Source: Meridianimarinicoccus sp044221805
GTDB taxonomy: Bacteria; Pseudomonadota; Alphaproteobacteria; Rhodobacterales; Rhodobacteraceae
Reading direction: 5' to 3'
DNA: 20,014 nucleotides
NCBI GenBank assembly: GCA_044221805.1
Contig: JBGAOK010000066.1
Span: 1 to 20,014, forward strand
The position numbers and the translations under genes were made by a program. A model generated the notes under the pieces. That model did no database searches. It had not been told where the DNA came from and saw nothing but the letters and a program-made list of their open reading frames with translations. Positions 1 through 7,426 of the stretch are shown piece after piece; position 1 is the first letter of the stretch; the number at the start of each line of letters is the position of its first letter.

Positions 1-945
1 GCTGCCTTCGAGCCCGGCATGGGCATGGGCGGCGGCCCGCGCCCCGGCGGCCGCGGCCCGCAGGCCGACTTAGCCTCGGCCATCACCGATTTCTCGGGCG
101 TGTTCGACGACCTGTTCGGCGACTTCCGCGGCAACGCCCGGGGCGGCCGGCAGCGGGCGGCGCGCGGCTCGGACCTGCGCTACAACCTGCGGATCTCGCT
201 GGAAGAAGCCTATGCCGGGATGCAGAAGTCGATCACCATCCCGACCGCGGTGACCTGCGGCGCCTGCCGCGGCACCGGGGCCGAGGGCGGCTCGGAACCG
301 GTCACCTGCCCGACCTGTTCGGGCATGGGCAAGGTCCGCGCCCAGCAAGGCTTCTTCACCGTGGAGCGGACCTGCCCGACCTGTTCGGGCCTGGGCCAGA
401 TCGTCAAGAACCCCTGCCCGGCCTGCCACGGCCAGGGCCGGACCGAGAAGGAACGCACCCTGTCGGTCAACATCCCCGCCGGCGTCGAGACCGGCACGCG
501 GATCCGGCTGTCGGGCGAGGGTGAAGCCGGGATGCGCGGCGGGCCCACGGGCGATCTCTACATCTTCATCGAGGTGGCCGAGCACGGCATCTTCCAGCGC
601 GACGGCGTCAACCTCTACTGCCGGGTGCCGGTGTCGATGACCTCGGCCGCCCTGGGCGGCGAGATCGAGGTGCCCACGATCGACGGCGGCCGCAGCCGGG
701 TCAAGGTACCCTCGGGCACCCAGTCGGGCCGGCAGATGCGCCTGCGCGGCAAGGGCATGCCGGCGCTGCGGGGCGGCATGCGCGGCGACATGTTCATCGA
801 GATGGCGGTCGAGACGCCGGTGAACCTGACCCAGCGCCAGAAGCAGCTCCTGCGCGAGTTCGACGAGGAATCCGAGGACAACCACCCCGAATCCACCAGC
901 TTCTTCGCCAAGGTGAAAAGCTTCTGGGACGGGATGAAGGGCTGA
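1..945 (+). CDS. dnaJ: Chaperone protein DnaJ (Hsp40), 5'-truncated by window edge
   Basis: Co-chaperone that delivers unfolded clients to DnaK and stimulates its ATPase in the cytoplasm. The frame is open from base 1, so the gene begins before the window and the N-terminal J-domain (HPD motif) is not visible. About 314 residues are present, against about 380 for the family. What is seen, in order: the end of the Gly/Phe-rich linker (GMGMGGGPRPGG, then a DLFGDF segment), four zinc-binding CxxCxGxG repeats (CGACRGTG, CPTCSGMG, CPTCSGLG, CPACHGQG), and the C-terminal substrate-binding beta domains, including a GDLYIFIEV strand and a GDMFIEMAVETPVNL strand. All eight zinc-binding cysteines are present. 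The internal ATG at base 19 is not the start. The usual neighbour dnaK would be upstream, outside the window. Identification is secure. Confidence 0.97.
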   Translation, partial: AAFEPGMGMGGGPRPGGRGPQADLASAITDFSGVFDDLFGDFRGNARGGRQRAARGSDLRYNLRISLEEAYAGMQKSITIPTAVTCGACRGTGAEGGSEPVTCPTCSGMGKVRAQQGFFTVERTCPTCSGLGQIVKNPCPACHGQGRTEKERTLSVNIPAGVETGTRIRLSGEGEAGMRGGPTGDLYIFIEVAEHGIFQRDGVNLYCRVPVSMTSAALGGEIEVPTIDGGRSRVKVPSGTQSGRQMRLRGKGMPALRGGMRGDMFIEMAVETPVNLTQRQKQLLREFDEESEDNHPESTSFFAKVKSFWDGMKG

Positions 946-948
946 AAC

Positions 949-977
949 GCGGCCGCCCGGTCGCCGGGCGCTGCCGC
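949..977 (+). terminator. Hairpin after dnaJ, likely terminator without T-run
   Basis: Three bases after the dnaJ stop, GCGGC (949-953) pairs with GCCGC (973-977) and GCCCGG (955-960) pairs with CCGGGC (964-969) around a TCG loop, with a small internal loop. The stem is strong but is followed by AAGGTCCCC rather than a run of T, so a classical intrinsic terminator is not proven. Confidence 0.45.
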
Positions 978-998
978 AAGGTCCCCGACTGACAAGAG

Positions 999-1016
999 GT
1001 TAACTCAAAATTTAAC
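999..1016 (+). promoter_or_regulatory. CtrA-like box (paired TTAAC) upstream of radC
   Basis: An AT-rich island in GC-rich DNA holds TTAAC at 1000-1004 and TTAAC at 1012-1016, 23 bases before the radC start. The established CtrA site in alphaproteobacteria is TTAA-N7-TTAAC. Here the spacing counted that way is N8, one base longer. Competence- and repair-type genes are often under CtrA in Rhodobacterales, which makes the location plausible. It could also be just an AT-rich promoter region. Confidence 0.35.
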
Positions 1017-1017
1017 G

Positions 1018-1031
1018 GCTTCGTCGGAAGC
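1018..1031 (+). promoter_or_regulatory. Hairpin containing the radC ribosome binding site
   Basis: GCTTC (1018-1022) pairs perfectly with GAAGC (1027-1031) around a GTCG tetraloop. The only Shine-Dalgarno-like element for radC, GGAAG at 1026-1030, is 8 bases before the ATG and lies mostly in the 3' arm of this stem, so translation initiation could be dampened. The stem is only five pairs, so the effect is uncertain. Confidence 0.3.
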
Positions 1032-1038
1032 TCGTCCC

Positions 1039-1806
1039 ATGAGCCAGGACGACGCCTTCCGCGAACCGTTCCTGCCGTTGTTCGAGGGGCAGGAATTCGT
1101 CGTCACCGACCCCAAGGGCCGGCGGCTGCCGTCCTATATCCGCGACCACCGCAAGCGCCTGCGCGACCGTTTTCTGGAAGGCGGCGCGGCGGCGATGCCG
1201 GATTACGAACTGCTGGAACTGCTGCTGTTCCGGGCGCTGCCGCGCTGCGACGTGAAACCGGTGGCGCGCCGCCTGATCGAGACCTTCGGCGACTTCGCCC
1301 GGGTGCTGTCAGCGCCGCAAGACCGGCTGGTGGCGGTCAAGGGTGTCGGTCCGGCGGTGGTGCTGGAGCTGAAGATCGCCGAGGCCGCGGCGCACCGGCT
1401 GGCGCGCTCGAAGGTGATCCGCAAGCCGGTGATCTCGAGCTGGGACGCGGTGCTGGACTATTGTCACACCACCATGGCGCATCTGGAGACCGAACAGTTC
1501 CGGGTGCTGTTCCTCGACCGCAAGAACGTGCTGATCGCCGACGAGGAACAATCCCGCGGCACCGTCGATCATGTGCCGGTCTACCCGCGCGAGGTGGTGA
1601 AGCGGGCGCTGGAGCTGAACGCCTCGGCGCTGATCCTGGTCCACAACCATCCGTCCGGCGACCCGACCCCGTCCGAGGCCGACATCGCCATGACCGAACG
1701 GATCCGGGTCGCCGCCGAGGTGCTGGGGCTGACGCTGCACGACCACCTGATCATCGGCAAGTCGCGCGAGCTGAGCTTCCGCTCCATGGGCTACCTCGAC
1801 GGCTGA
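1039..1806 (+). CDS. radC: RadC family protein (JAB/MPN domain)
   Basis: RadC proteins carry a JAMM-type metal-binding domain. They were first linked to DNA repair, but the biochemical role is unsettled; in several bacteria they go with competence and recombination. The 255-residue product has a helix-hairpin-helix-like segment (VAVKGVGPAVVLELKIAEA, about 98-116). After it comes the JAB domain with EQFRVLFLDRKN (about 152-163) and the signature HNHPSGDPTPSEAD at 202-215, giving metal ligands His202, His204 and Asp215. Length is slightly above the usual 220-230 because of an N-terminal extension of about 30 residues. It follows dnaJ after 93 bases that contain a hairpin and a CtrA-like box, so it probably has its own promoter. 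It converges with the transglycosylase gene, leaving a 10-bp gap. Family assignment is firm; function in the cell is not. Confidence 0.95.
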   Translation: MSQDDAFREPFLPLFEGQEFVVTDPKGRRLPSYIRDHRKRLRDRFLEGGAAAMPDYELLELLLFRALPRCDVKPVARRLIETFGDFARVLSAPQDRLVAVKGVGPAVVLELKIAEAAAHRLARSKVIRKPVISSWDAVLDYCHTTMAHLETEQFRVLFLDRKNVLIADEEQSRGTVDHVPVYPREVVKRALELNASALILVHNHPSGDPTPSEADIAMTERIRVAAEVLGLTLHDHLIIGKSRELSFRSMGYLDG

Positions 1807-1816
1807 CCCACCCGGA

Positions 1817-3097
1817 TCAGTTCCTGAGCGCGATCAGGAGCGCCTCCGAAGCATAGCCGTCCGGGACCATCCCGGCCGCGACCTGATACTGGCGAATCGC
1901 ATCGACGGTCTTCGGCCCGATCTTCCCGTCGGTGCCCTGTGTGTTGAAGCCCATGGCGGTCAGGCGCTTCTGCAGCTCCATCTTCTCGGTCGAGGCCAGG
2001 GCACGATCGCCCCGCGGCCAGCCGGCGACGAAGCCGGCCTGCCCCTTCAGCCGGTCCGACAGGTGCCCCACCGCGATCGCATAGGCGTCCGAGGCGTTGT
2101 AGGTCCGGATCGACCCGAAGTTCGGGAACATCAGGAAGGCCGGGCCGCGGGCACCGGCGGGCAGCAGCAGCATTGCCTTGCCGTGGTTGGGCAGTTTCTG
2201 TCCGGCCATGTCGCGGACGCCCAGCTTCGTCCAGTCGGACACCGGCCGCCCCGCCCCGTGCCCGGCCAGCGCATAGTTGAAGCTGCCCGGCAGCCGCACC
2301 TCGACGCCCCAGGGCTTGTCCTTCTTCCAGCCCGCGTCCTTCAGATAGGCCGCGGTCGAGGCCAGCGCGTCGGTCGGGTTGTTCGACCAGATGTCGCGCC
2401 GGCCGTCGCCGGTGAAGTCGACCGCATGGTCCAGATACGAGGTGGGCATGAACTGGGTATGGCCCATCGCTCCGGCCCAGCTGCCGCGCATCCCGCGGGG
2501 CGCCACGTCGCCGGCCTGCACGATCTTCAGGGCGGCGATCAGCTGTTCCTCGAACATCGCCTGGCGGCGGCCGTGATAGGCCAGCGTCGCCAGCGACTGG
2601 ATCACGTCGCTGTTGCCGCGGTTGGCGCCGTACGAGCTTTCCAGCCCCCAGATCGCCACCACCACTTCCTTGTCGACGCCGTACTTGCGTTCGATCCGGG
2701 TCAGCGCGTCGTTATAGGTGACCAGCGCCGCCCGCCCGTTCTGGATCCGCGACGCCGACACCGCGCCGTCGAGGTATTCCCACATCTGCTTCGAGAACTC
2801 CGACTGGTTCGAATCCAGCCGGATGATCGCCGGGTCGTAATGGATGCCGGCGAAGGCCGCGTCCATGGTGCGGTCGCGGATGCCGGCGGCGCGGCCGCGG
2901 GGCCGGAAATCCACCAGCCAGGCCTGGAAACCGGCCTCGGACACGACGGTTCCGGACAATGCGGCGGTCTCGGTGTTCAGGGCCCGGGTCGCCGTGGCCT
3001 GACTAACGGCGGGCGGATTGGAGGCGGTCATCTGGGCGTGCGCGGGCACGGAAAGACCTGCCAGTGCAAGCACCAGCGGGAAGAAGATCGGGCGCAT
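1817..3097 (-). CDS. Periplasmic lytic murein transglycosylase, MltB-like, with peptidoglycan-binding domain
   Basis: Cleaves the MurNAc-GlcNAc bond of peptidoglycan, forming 1,6-anhydro-MurNAc ends, in the periplasm. The 426-residue protein starts with a Sec signal peptide (residues 1-21, ending SVPAHA before Gln22). There is no lipobox cysteine, so it is a soluble form rather than a lipoprotein like E. coli MltB. The SLT_2 catalytic domain holds the probable catalytic Glu153 in AIWGLESSYG, and GSWAGAMGHTQFMPTSY at about 205-221. A PG_binding_1 domain occupies about 374-424 (LQKRLTAMGF, DGKIGPKTVDAIRQYQ). I chose this ATG over one nine codons upstream because it begins the signal peptide and is preceded by AGGAG six bases away. 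It lies downstream of rnr on the same strand, 166 bases apart with a likely promoter between, so it is probably its own unit. Confidence 0.93.
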   Translation of the reverse strand: MRPIFFPLVLALAGLSVPAHAQMTASNPPAVSQATATRALNTETAALSGTVVSEAGFQAWLVDFRPRGRAAGIRDRTMDAAFAGIHYDPAIIRLDSNQSEFSKQMWEYLDGAVSASRIQNGRAALVTYNDALTRIERKYGVDKEVVVAIWGLESSYGANRGNSDVIQSLATLAYHGRRQAMFEEQLIAALKIVQAGDVAPRGMRGSWAGAMGHTQFMPTSYLDHAVDFTGDGRRDIWSNNPTDALASTAAYLKDAGWKKDKPWGVEVRLPGSFNYALAGHGAGRPVSDWTKLGVRDMAGQKLPNHGKAMLLLPAGARGPAFLMFPNFGSIRTYNASDAYAIAVGHLSDRLKGQAGFVAGWPRGDRALASTEKMELQKRLTAMGFNTQGTDGKIGPKTVDAIRQYQVAAGMVPDGYASEALLIALRN

Positions 3098-3163
3098 TGG
3101 TCGCTCCTGCTCAAGGGCTCTCAACGGGTTTTTGCTGTTGGTGTTCTTGTCGTTTATCCCGGA

Positions 3164-3191
3164 AGCCTAGCGGAATTGCGCCGACCTGCAA
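3164..3191 (-). promoter_or_regulatory. Possible promoter of the transglycosylase gene
   Basis: Read on the minus strand, TTGCAG (3191-3186) is followed after 16 bases by TAGGCT (3169-3164), about 67 bases before the start codon. Each hexamer matches only three sigma-70 consensus positions, so this is a weak call. Confidence 0.25.
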
Positions 3192-3208
3192 AGCGCGCAG
3201 TCGCCCGC

Positions 3209-3224
3209 CGCGCAGCAATGCGCG
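3209..3224 (-). terminator. Hairpin after rnr, possible terminator
   Basis: CGCGCA and TGCGCG form a perfect six-pair stem with a four-base loop, about 40 bases beyond the rnr stop codon. No T-run follows directly, so termination here is only plausible. Confidence 0.3.
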
Positions 3225-3263
3225 CGGCTGCCTCAGCCAGCGTCGAAGGGCCGGAGCCGCGGA

Positions 3264-5561
3264 TCAGTGCCGGGTGCGCGCCACCTTGCGCTTCACCTTC
3301 GCCGCCTTCGCCTTCTCGGCGCCGGGCTTGCGCGGTCCCGGCTTGCCGCGGCCGGGGCCTGCGCCCTTGAAGCCCCTGCCGGGCCGGCCGGTCCGCGGAC
3401 TGCGGTCGACCGGATTTCCTTGAAGCTCGAGCAGTTCCAGCGAAATCGCGCCGGTCACCGAATCGGCCCCCGCCAGCCGCACCGTCACGGTCTGGCCCAG
3501 CCCGAAGGTCAGGCCCGAGTCGGACCCCATCAGGGTCTGGCTGTCGGCGTCGAAATGGAAGAACTCGTTGCCGAGGGTCCGGACCGGGACCAGCCCGTCC
3601 GCCCCGCTGCCGTCGAGCTTCACGAACAGCCCGAATCGGGTGACGCCGGAGATCCGCCCGGCCATTTCGTCGCCGACCCGCTCGGCCATGAAGGCGGCGA
3701 GGTAGCGGTCGGTGGTGTCGCGCTCGGCCATCATCGAGCGCCGCTCGGTGTCCGAGATGTGCTTGGCGGTGGCTTCCAGCGCCTCCTCGTCACCCTCGGT
3801 CAGCGCGTCGCTGCCATCACCCCAGCCATGGGCGCCGATCAGCGCCCGGTGCACGACAAGGTCGGCATAGCGCCGGATCGGCGAGGTGAAATGGGCATAC
3901 TCGCGCAGGGCGAGGCCGAAATGGCTGAAGTTCGCCGGGCTGTAGTAGGCCTGGGTCATCGACCGCAGGGTCGAGAGGTTGATCAGTTCCGCCTCGTCGG
4001 TCCCCGCCGCCTGGGCGAGCAGCTGGTTCAGGTGGCGCGTGGTCAGCACCTGGCCCTTGGCCAGCACAAGGCCCGCCGCCTGCACCGTCTGGCGCAGGGC
4101 ATCAAGCTTCTCGGGGCTGGGCTCCTCGTGCACGCGATAGATTAGCGGGCTTTTCCGCGCCCGCAGGGTCTCGGCGGCGGCGACATTGGCGAGGATCATG
4201 AATTCCTCGATCAGCTTGTGCGCGTCGAGCCGATCGCGGAACGCCACCGACAGGACACGGCCGTCATCGCCCAGCACGATGCGCCGCTCCGGCAGATCCA
4301 GATCCAGCGGCTGGCGCACCTCGCGGGCCTGCTTGGTGGCCTCGTGGGCGGCATAGAGCGGGCGGATCACCGTCTCCAGCAGTGCGCCGGCGCGCCCGCC
4401 GGGCCAGCCGTCCTGCGCCGCCTGGACCTCCTCATAGGTCAGCGAGGCAATCGACTGGATCATCCCCCGCACGAAGCGGTGGGCGATCTTGGTGCCGTCG
4501 GGACGCAGCTGCATCCGCACCGCGATCACCGGGCGCGGCACGCCTTCGTGCAGCGAGCAGAGGTCGGCGGACAGCCGGTCGGGCAGCATCGGCACCACCC
4601 GGTCGGGGAAATAGGTCGAGTTGCCGCGCTTGCGCGCCTCGCGGTCGATGGGCGATCCGGGGCGGACGTAATGGGCCACGTCCGCGATTGCCACCCAGAC
4701 CACATGCCCGCCGGGGTTGGCCGGGTCGTCGTCGGCATGGGCCAGCACCGCGTCGTCATGGTCGCGGGCATCGGCCGGGTCGATGGTGACGAAGGGCAGC
4801 GCGCGCAGATCCTCAAGCCCCCTCAGCGACACCGGCTTTGCCGCGTCCGCCGCGGCGATCACCGCGTCGGGGAAGCTGTCGGGGATGCCGTGCTCGTGGA
4901 TCGCGATCAGCGACACCGCCTTCGGCGCGGTCGGGTCGCCCAGCCGCGCCACAATGCGCGCCTGAGGCAGACCCAGCCGGGTCTTCGGCCCGGCCTGTTC
5001 GGCCTCGACCAGCTCGCCGTCGCGCGCGCCATGGGTGGCCCCGGCGGCGACGCGCCATTCGCTGTCGGCCTTCTTGTCGATCGGCAGGATCCGCCCGCCT
5101 TCGTCGCCCTTGCGGAAGATGCCGAGGATACGCCGCGGGTTGGTGCCGATGCGGCGGATCAGCCGCGCCTCGTAGGCGTGGTCGGCCTTGCCCACATGGA
5201 CCAGCCGGGCGAGGATGCGGTCGCCTTCCCCCAGCGCCGGCTCGGCCTCGCGCGGGATGTAGAGGACCGAGGGCTCGGCCCCTTCGCCGTGCCATTCCAG
5301 CGGCTTGAGGTAGAGATCGCCATCCCCCGAGGCGGGCAGCACCTGCAGCACGCTGACCGGCGGCAGGCGTTCGGGATCGCGGTAGGTGCCGCGACGCTTT
5401 TCCAGATGCCCCTCGGCCTCGAGCTCGCGCAGGATCGCCTTCAGACCGATCCGGTCCGAGCCCTTGATCCCGAAGGCCCGGGCGATGTCGCGTTTCGATG
5501 TGAGAGTCGGGTGGTCGGCGATCCAGGCGAGGATCTCGTCCTTCGAGGGGATGTGCATCAT
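3264..5561 (-). CDS. rnr: Ribonuclease R
   Basis: Processive 3'-5' exoribonuclease of the RNase II/RNB superfamily. It degrades structured RNA and takes part in mRNA decay and rRNA quality control. The 765-residue protein has an N-terminal winged-helix-like segment (KDEILAWIADHPTLTSKRDIA), cold-shock domains, and the RNB catalytic domain with its acidic cluster TIDPADARDHDDA at about 259-271. An S1 domain lies near the C-terminus (RISGVTRFGLFVKLDGSGADGLV), followed by a Lys/Arg/Gly/Pro-rich tail of about 45 residues. Two adjacent ATG codons (5561 and 5558) are possible starts, and neither has a strong ribosome binding site. The longer frame upstream to 5696 runs through very GC-rich sequence that is not protein-like, so I excluded it. 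The gene lies between dapE and the transglycosylase on the same strand, separated by hairpin-rich gaps. Confidence 0.95.
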   Translation of the reverse strand: MMHIPSKDEILAWIADHPTLTSKRDIARAFGIKGSDRIGLKAILRELEAEGHLEKRRGTYRDPERLPPVSVLQVLPASGDGDLYLKPLEWHGEGAEPSVLYIPREAEPALGEGDRILARLVHVGKADHAYEARLIRRIGTNPRRILGIFRKGDEGGRILPIDKKADSEWRVAAGATHGARDGELVEAEQAGPKTRLGLPQARIVARLGDPTAPKAVSLIAIHEHGIPDSFPDAVIAAADAAKPVSLRGLEDLRALPFVTIDPADARDHDDAVLAHADDDPANPGGHVVWVAIADVAHYVRPGSPIDREARKRGNSTYFPDRVVPMLPDRLSADLCSLHEGVPRPVIAVRMQLRPDGTKIAHRFVRGMIQSIASLTYEEVQAAQDGWPGGRAGALLETVIRPLYAAHEATKQAREVRQPLDLDLPERRIVLGDDGRVLSVAFRDRLDAHKLIEEFMILANVAAAETLRARKSPLIYRVHEEPSPEKLDALRQTVQAAGLVLAKGQVLTTRHLNQLLAQAAGTDEAELINLSTLRSMTQAYYSPANFSHFGLALREYAHFTSPIRRYADLVVHRALIGAHGWGDGSDALTEGDEEALEATAKHISDTERRSMMAERDTTDRYLAAFMAERVGDEMAGRISGVTRFGLFVKLDGSGADGLVPVRTLGNEFFHFDADSQTLMGSDSGLTFGLGQTVTVRLAGADSVTGAISLELLELQGNPVDRSPRTGRPGRGFKGAGPGRGKPGPRKPGAEKAKAAKVKRKVARTRH

Positions 5562-5600
5562 GCCTGAGGCGTAGCATGGGCCGGGCGCCGCGTCACCGGG

Positions 5601-5642
5601 AAAGGGGGTGCTCCCGCCCCCGCAGCGCCCCCGGGCGGGGGC
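5601..5642 (-). terminator. GC-rich double hairpin after dapE
   Basis: The 144-base gap between dapE and rnr is almost all G and C. Read on the minus strand, GCCCCC/GGGGGC (5642-5627) with a four-base loop is followed by GGGGG/CCCCC (5621-5604) and then TTT (5603-5601). This is terminator-like for dapE. The T-run is short. Confidence 0.45.
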
Positions 5643-5705
5643 TTGCGGCGTTGGGCCGGGCCGGCCCGCCTGCGGCGGCCCGGCGGTTGCCCGCACTTCG
5701 AGCGT

Positions 5706-6866
5706 TCAGGCGAAATAGGCGGCGAGGATGCGCCGGTAGACCGCTTTCAGCCGGGGGATCTGGTCGATCTCGACGTATTCGTCGGCCTGGTGCATCGACT
5801 TGCCGACAAGGCCGAACTCGACCACCGGGCAATGGGCCATCACGAAGCGCGCATCCGAGGTGCCGCCCGAGGTCGAGAAGACCGGCGTCACCCCGGTTTC
5901 CGCAGCCACTGCCCCGGCGACGAGGTCGGTCAGCGGTCCCGGCGGGGTCAGGAAGGACCGGCCGGTGACCGTCACGCTCAGCGCGATGGCGACCCCGGTT
6001 CCGGCCGACACCTCGGCCGCCTCGGCCCCCAGCCAGTCGGTCAGGCTGTCGGGCGAATGGGCATCGTTGAAGCGGATGTTGACCGTGGCGCGGCAGGCGC
6101 CCGGGATCACGTTGCCGGCCGGGTTGCCGGTGTCGAAGGTGGTGACGGCCAGCGTCGAGGGGTCGAAATGCGCCGTGCCCCGGTCCAGCACCGAAGCATC
6201 CAGCCGGTCGATCAGGCGCGCCAGCACCGGCACCGGGTTCTTCGCCCGGAGCGGATAAGCGACGTGGCCCTGCACCCCGGTCGCCGTGAAGTGGGCCGTC
6301 ATCGAACCACGCCGGCCGATCTTCATCATCTCGCCGAAGACCTCGGGGCAGGTCGGTTCGCCCACCAGGCAGATGCTCATCGCCTCGCCCGTCGCGCCCA
6401 TCCAGTCGAGGATCGCGCTGGTGCCATGCAGGGCGTCGCCCTCCTCGTCCCCGGTGATGGTGAGGATCACCGCGCCGTCGGGCGGGGTCTCGCGCACGAA
6501 GTCCACCGCCGCGGCGGCGAAGGCGGCGACGCCGGATTTCATGTCGACCGCGCCGCGACCCAGCATCCGTTCGCCGCGGATCTCGGCGCCGAAGGGATCG
6601 GTGCTCCAGGCGGCCGGATCGCCGGGGGGCACCACATCGGTATGGCCGTTGAAGCCGAAGGTCCGGGGATGCCCCTTGGCGCCCCAGCGGGCAAAGAGGT
6701 TCGGGGTACCGGCGCGGTCGACCCGATGGCAGACGAAGCCCGCGCCCGCCAGCAGGTCCGCCAGCACCGTCAACGCCCCGGCTTCGTCCGGGGTGACCGA
6801 GGGACAGCGGATCAGGGCGGCGGTCAGGGCGACGGGATCGGTCGCGCCGGGTCGGGTCTGGGTCAT
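5706..6866 (-). CDS. dapE: Succinyl-diaminopimelate desuccinylase
   Basis: Hydrolyses N-succinyl-LL-2,6-diaminopimelate to LL-diaminopimelate and succinate in lysine and peptidoglycan precursor synthesis. It is a cytoplasmic di-zinc M20 peptidase-family enzyme. The 386-residue length is close to the family norm of about 375-385. Visible metal and catalytic residues: His75 and Asp77 in FNGHTDVVPPGD, Asp108 in GRGAVDMKSG, Glu141/Glu142 in TGDEEGD, Glu170 in VGEPT, and His359 in GKSMHQADEY. The start is supported by AGAGG seven bases upstream. The next pathway partner in this window, dapD, lies about 2.4 kb upstream on the same strand, separated by other genes. A small conserved-looking gene directly upstream (79-bp gap) may share its transcript. 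Confidence 0.96.
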   Translation of the reverse strand: MTQTRPGATDPVALTAALIRCPSVTPDEAGALTVLADLLAGAGFVCHRVDRAGTPNLFARWGAKGHPRTFGFNGHTDVVPPGDPAAWSTDPFGAEIRGERMLGRGAVDMKSGVAAFAAAAVDFVRETPPDGAVILTITGDEEGDALHGTSAILDWMGATGEAMSICLVGEPTCPEVFGEMMKIGRRGSMTAHFTATGVQGHVAYPLRAKNPVPVLARLIDRLDASVLDRGTAHFDPSTLAVTTFDTGNPAGNVIPGACRATVNIRFNDAHSPDSLTDWLGAEAAEVSAGTGVAIALSVTVTGRSFLTPPGPLTDLVAGAVAAETGVTPVFSTSGGTSDARFVMAHCPVVEFGLVGKSMHQADEYVEIDQIPRLKAVYRRILAAYFA

Positions 6867-6945
6867 GGTCGGGCCTCTGCCAGCTTCAAGCGGGACCTAG
6901 CGCGCCCTGGGCCACGCCGCAATCGCGGCAGAGGGGCGGCCCGGC

Positions 6946-7284
6946 TCAGTCCTCGTCGAAGAAGGGCGTCATCTGGGCGACGATCACCGCGTTCTCGGCC
7001 AGCGCCCTTGCCATCAGGGCGCGTTCCTCGTCGGGGATGTCGTGGCCTTCGGCCAGGCGTTCGTCCAGCGTGCCGTAGCCGGACACGTCCAGCGGCGCCA
7101 GATCGGCGTGCTTCAGCAGGGCCACGGTCTCGCGCACCGCCTCGGCCTCGTCGACGCCGGTGGCATAGCACATCAGCGCCGCCCCGGTGGCGCCATCAGG
7201 CAGGCCGTCGCCGGCCTTGCGGCCGACCTCGACCAGAAGCGTGTAGACCTGCTGCGGACGGCCGCGCGGGGTTTCCTCCGGCAT
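6946..7284 (-). CDS. Small acidic hypothetical protein upstream of dapE
   Basis: I do not recognise a named family. The 112-residue product is acidic and soluble, with no signal peptide or membrane segment. It looks mostly helical, with segments such as DEAEAVRETVALLKHADLAPLDV and DEERALMARALAENAVIVAQM. There are no cysteine clusters or obvious catalytic motifs; a lone Cys lies in ALMCYATGVDE. Coding potential is supported by a sensible start (ATG with GGGAGA about seven bases upstream), codon use like its neighbours, and a protein-like sequence without low complexity. It lies 79 bases before dapE on the same strand, so co-transcription is likely. A role in the lysine pathway would be a guess from position only. 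Confidence 0.8.
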   Translation of the reverse strand: MPEETPRGRPQQVYTLLVEVGRKAGDGLPDGATGAALMCYATGVDEAEAVRETVALLKHADLAPLDVSGYGTLDERLAEGHDIPDEERALMARALAENAVIVAQMTPFFDED

Positions 7285-7426
7285 GGTTCGTTCTCCCGGC
7301 CTTGGACGGGTGGCTCAGATCACTTTTTCCTTCGCCCGGCAAGCCGCGGCGACGGGGCGTGCTAGCTCTGGCGCAGCCGGCGGCAGGCCGGTTCGGATCA
7401 CCGCGTTCGGAACGGAGCCCAGGACC

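Noticed and set aside
2063..3370. Long plus-strand open frame opposite the transglycosylase gene
   Set aside because: It is antisense to a gene with clear domains and a signal peptide, and its product is rich in Arg, Pro, Gly and His as expected from a GC-rich shadow frame.
5562..5705. N-terminal extension of RNase R or a small gene in the dapE-rnr gap
   Set aside because: The gap is almost pure G+C with nested hairpins; the translated extension is low-complexity and unlike RNase R N-termini, and no ribosome binding site supports another start.
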